A stretch of 7,221 nt of DNA from Burkholderiaceae bacterium (lineage in GTDB: Bacteria; Pseudomonadota; Gammaproteobacteria; Burkholderiales; Burkholderiaceae_E): the NCBI GenBank assembly GCA_019428955.1, contig JAHYJF010000184.1, positions 1 to 7,221 of the forward strand, given 5' to 3'. Positions within the stretch are counted from its first letter, which is position 1, and the number at the start of each line of letters is the position of its first letter. The notes under the pieces were generated by a model that was given only the letters and a program-made list of their open reading frames with translations, had not been told where the DNA came from and searched no databases. Position numbers and translations under genes: made by a program. Positions 5,860-7,221 of the stretch are shown here, one piece after another.

Positions 5860-7221
5860 CCCGCCACCCCCATCGCCGCCAGATGCCCGGCCACCCGGGC
5901 CTCCAGCACCCCCAGATCCTTCCTGATCTGCGGCAGGGTCTGGCCATACCGTTCGGTCAGCACCCGCACGCGGGCGGTCAGCGTTTCCGTCCGCGCCTCG
6001 ACCTCGGCCCCGATGGCGGCGGTGATATCGGCCAACCACTTGTCCTGCACAACAAGGGTCTGGATCTCTCCCATGGTCAAGGTGGGGTATTTCCTCAGCA
6101 CCGCCTCGGTCAGCCGCGCCTCGGCCTCTTTCGCCGCGCGTTTCGCTTCGGCCTCCCCTTCGAACAGCGCGGCCGTCTGTTTCAGCAAGGCTTTCTCGTC
6201 TGGCTCCAGGCCCCTGTCCTTCAGCCGTGCCTTCACACCTCCCGCCGTCAGCTTTCCGCTGTCGGCCATCAGTTCCTCGAACAGCCCGCCCTCGGCCCCG
6301 TGTTCTTCGGCCAGCTCCTCGATCTCGCGCCCCAGTTCCTCCCCCTTGGCGGTGGCCTGATCCAGCGCCACCTTCAGGTCCGCAAAGAAGCGCGCAGTGA
6401 TGAGGGAGGGCGGGATCACATCGGCCACTAGGCGGACCTTGTTCACCGTCAGGTCGCCCTCTTCCAGCCATTTCACCTTGCCGTCGTCGCTGGTCTCCTT
6501 GCGCGCTTCGCGCAGATCACGCGCCGCCAGCCAGCCGCCGCCCGCGATGATGAACACATCGTCCTGCATGGTGGCGGCCCAATAGGACATCAGGCGCTGA
6601 TAGGCCTCATACTTGTCGACCAGCGGGGCGGCGTCGAAGCGGGTCAGCATATCCTCGGCAATCGTGTGGATCAGGTCGCGCGGGTGGTCGCCCTGTTTGA
6701 TGCCCATCAGGAGGGGGGCGTTGGCGGTGATCCAGCCGTTCAGGATGGCGGTGACCTGCGCGCGGAAGGCTGCGAAATCCGCATGGTTGCGAATGGTCGC
6801 CCGGACAAGATCGGGCGTGACCAGCGGATCGGCATAGCCCTTGCGCGGGTTCGGGCCGAACAGCGTGGCGCGCAGGGTGGGCATGACCGCCCAGAAATCG
6901 CCCAGCGCGTCGATGTCCCGCTCCGGCACGCCGCCGTGCAGGTGGGCGGTGATGTCCTGCAGATCCTCGGGGTCAGACCCGTCGATGTAGCGGGGGATGT
7001 TCAGGTTGAAGTCGTTGCGGGTGATCTCTGCGAACGGAACGAGGCGGGAAAAGCCGGGGATGGTCTGGCTTCTGGTGAAGGCGTCAATAATCTTGTGGAT
7101 GTCGCGCTCGCGCAGGCGGTTCTTGGGGCCGTCCTTGAGGAAGCCCTTTGAGGCATCGATCATGAAGACGGAGCGGTCGGCCCGGGCTTGCGCCTTGTCC
7201 AGCACGATGATTGAGGCGGGG
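5856..7221 (-). CDS. hsdM: Type I restriction-modification DNA methyltransferase subunit M (HsdM), C-terminal part
   Basis: This subunit transfers a methyl group from S-adenosylmethionine to adenine N6 within the site chosen by HsdS, and also belongs to the restriction complex. About 454 codons are visible; the gene enters from the right edge, so the SAM-binding and NPPF catalytic motifs lie outside. The first visible residues, PASIIVLDK, match the end of the methyltransferase core in type I HsdM. They are followed by FMIDASKGF and the family hallmark NDFNLNIPRYIDG. The remainder is the long helical C-terminal region of the large (roughly 800-residue) HsdM subclass, with SYWAATMQDD, a charged probable coiled coil (GEELGREIEELAEEH) and the late block KYPTLTMGEIQTLVVQDKWLA. 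The GTG at 7205 would be a possible local start but lies inside the conserved core and is not the gene start. The stop TGA (5858-5856) overlaps the hsdS ATG. GC is about 65%. Family assignment is secure; whether the enzyme is active cannot be judged here. Confidence 0.95.
   Translation of the reverse strand, partial: PASIIVLDKAQARADRSVFMIDASKGFLKDGPKNRLRERDIHKIIDAFTRSQTIPGFSRLVPFAEITRNDFNLNIPRYIDGSDPEDLQDITAHLHGGVPERDIDALGDFWAVMPTLRATLFGPNPRKGYADPLVTPDLVRATIRNHADFAAFRAQVTAILNGWITANAPLLMGIKQGDHPRDLIHTIAEDMLTRFDAAPLVDKYEAYQRLMSYWAATMQDDVFIIAGGGWLAARDLREARKETSDDGKVKWLEEGDLTVNKVRLVADVIPPSLITARFFADLKVALDQATAKGEELGREIEELAEEHGAEGGLFEELMADSGKLTAGGVKARLKDRGLEPDEKALLKQTAALFEGEAEAKRAAKEAEARLTEAVLRKYPTLTMGEIQTLVVQDKWLADITAAIGAEVEARTETLTARVRVLTERYGQTLPQIRKDLGVLEARVAGHLAAMGVAG

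Noticed and set aside
5856..6431. Plus-strand frames opposite hsdM
   Set aside because: Low-complexity Ser/Arg/Gln-rich translations antisense to conserved HsdM sequence; no independent evidence of coding.
5860..6471. Upstream extension of the hsdS frame into hsdM
   Set aside because: The translation is G/R/A-rich shadow sequence of hsdM. The ATG at 5859 gives the normal HsdS N terminus and an ATGA overlap.
1..7221. CRISPR arrays, tRNA or rRNA genes
   Set aside because: No regularly spaced repeats, tRNA-like cloverleaf or rRNA-like sequence was seen on either strand.

Overview
The window carries the downstream part of a chromosomal or island-borne defence locus, all read from the minus strand. 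In transcription order (right to left) it holds: the C-terminal part of a type I restriction-modification DNA methyltransferase (hsdM, cut by the right window edge), the specificity subunit (hsdS), the restriction/translocase subunit (hsdR), and a small zinc metallopeptidase of the YgjP/DUF45 type whose start overlaps the end of hsdR. After a gap of about 200 bp comes an uncharacterised gene (start at 622) whose reading frame reaches the left window edge without a stop. High GC (about 65-70% in hsdM and the 5' half of hsdR) and GC-rich third positions suggest an alphaproteobacterium, perhaps Rhodobacteraceae. That assignment is inference only.

Region by region: 5856-7221 hsdM (partial); 4642-5859 hsdS, joined to hsdM by an ATGA stop/start overlap; 4610-4641 a 32-bp spacer with a clear Shine-Dalgarno; 1523-4609 hsdR; 823-1536 the metallopeptidase, overlapping hsdR by 14 bp; 623-822 an intergenic stretch with one weak terminator-like hairpin; 121-622 the uncharacterised gene, apparently 3'-truncated; 1-120 sequence that no longer looks like that gene, contains a perfect 32-bp palindrome, and may be the end of an inserted mobile element.

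How the parts work together: HsdS supplies two DNA target-recognition domains and joins two HsdM subunits into the methylase. Adding HsdR gives the ATP-driven restriction complex that translocates and cuts unmodified DNA. The metallopeptidase is translationally packed against hsdR, so it is probably co-expressed with the system; its role there is not established. The 622-to-edge gene resembles, from memory only, the N-terminal part of proteins annotated as restriction endonucleases. If so, this is a small defence cluster, one member of which was broken by an insertion.

The core is an ordinary type I R-M system. The parts most worth a second look are the coupled metallopeptidase, the interrupted gene with its palindrome-bearing junction, and the mosaic base composition of hsdS and hsdR.
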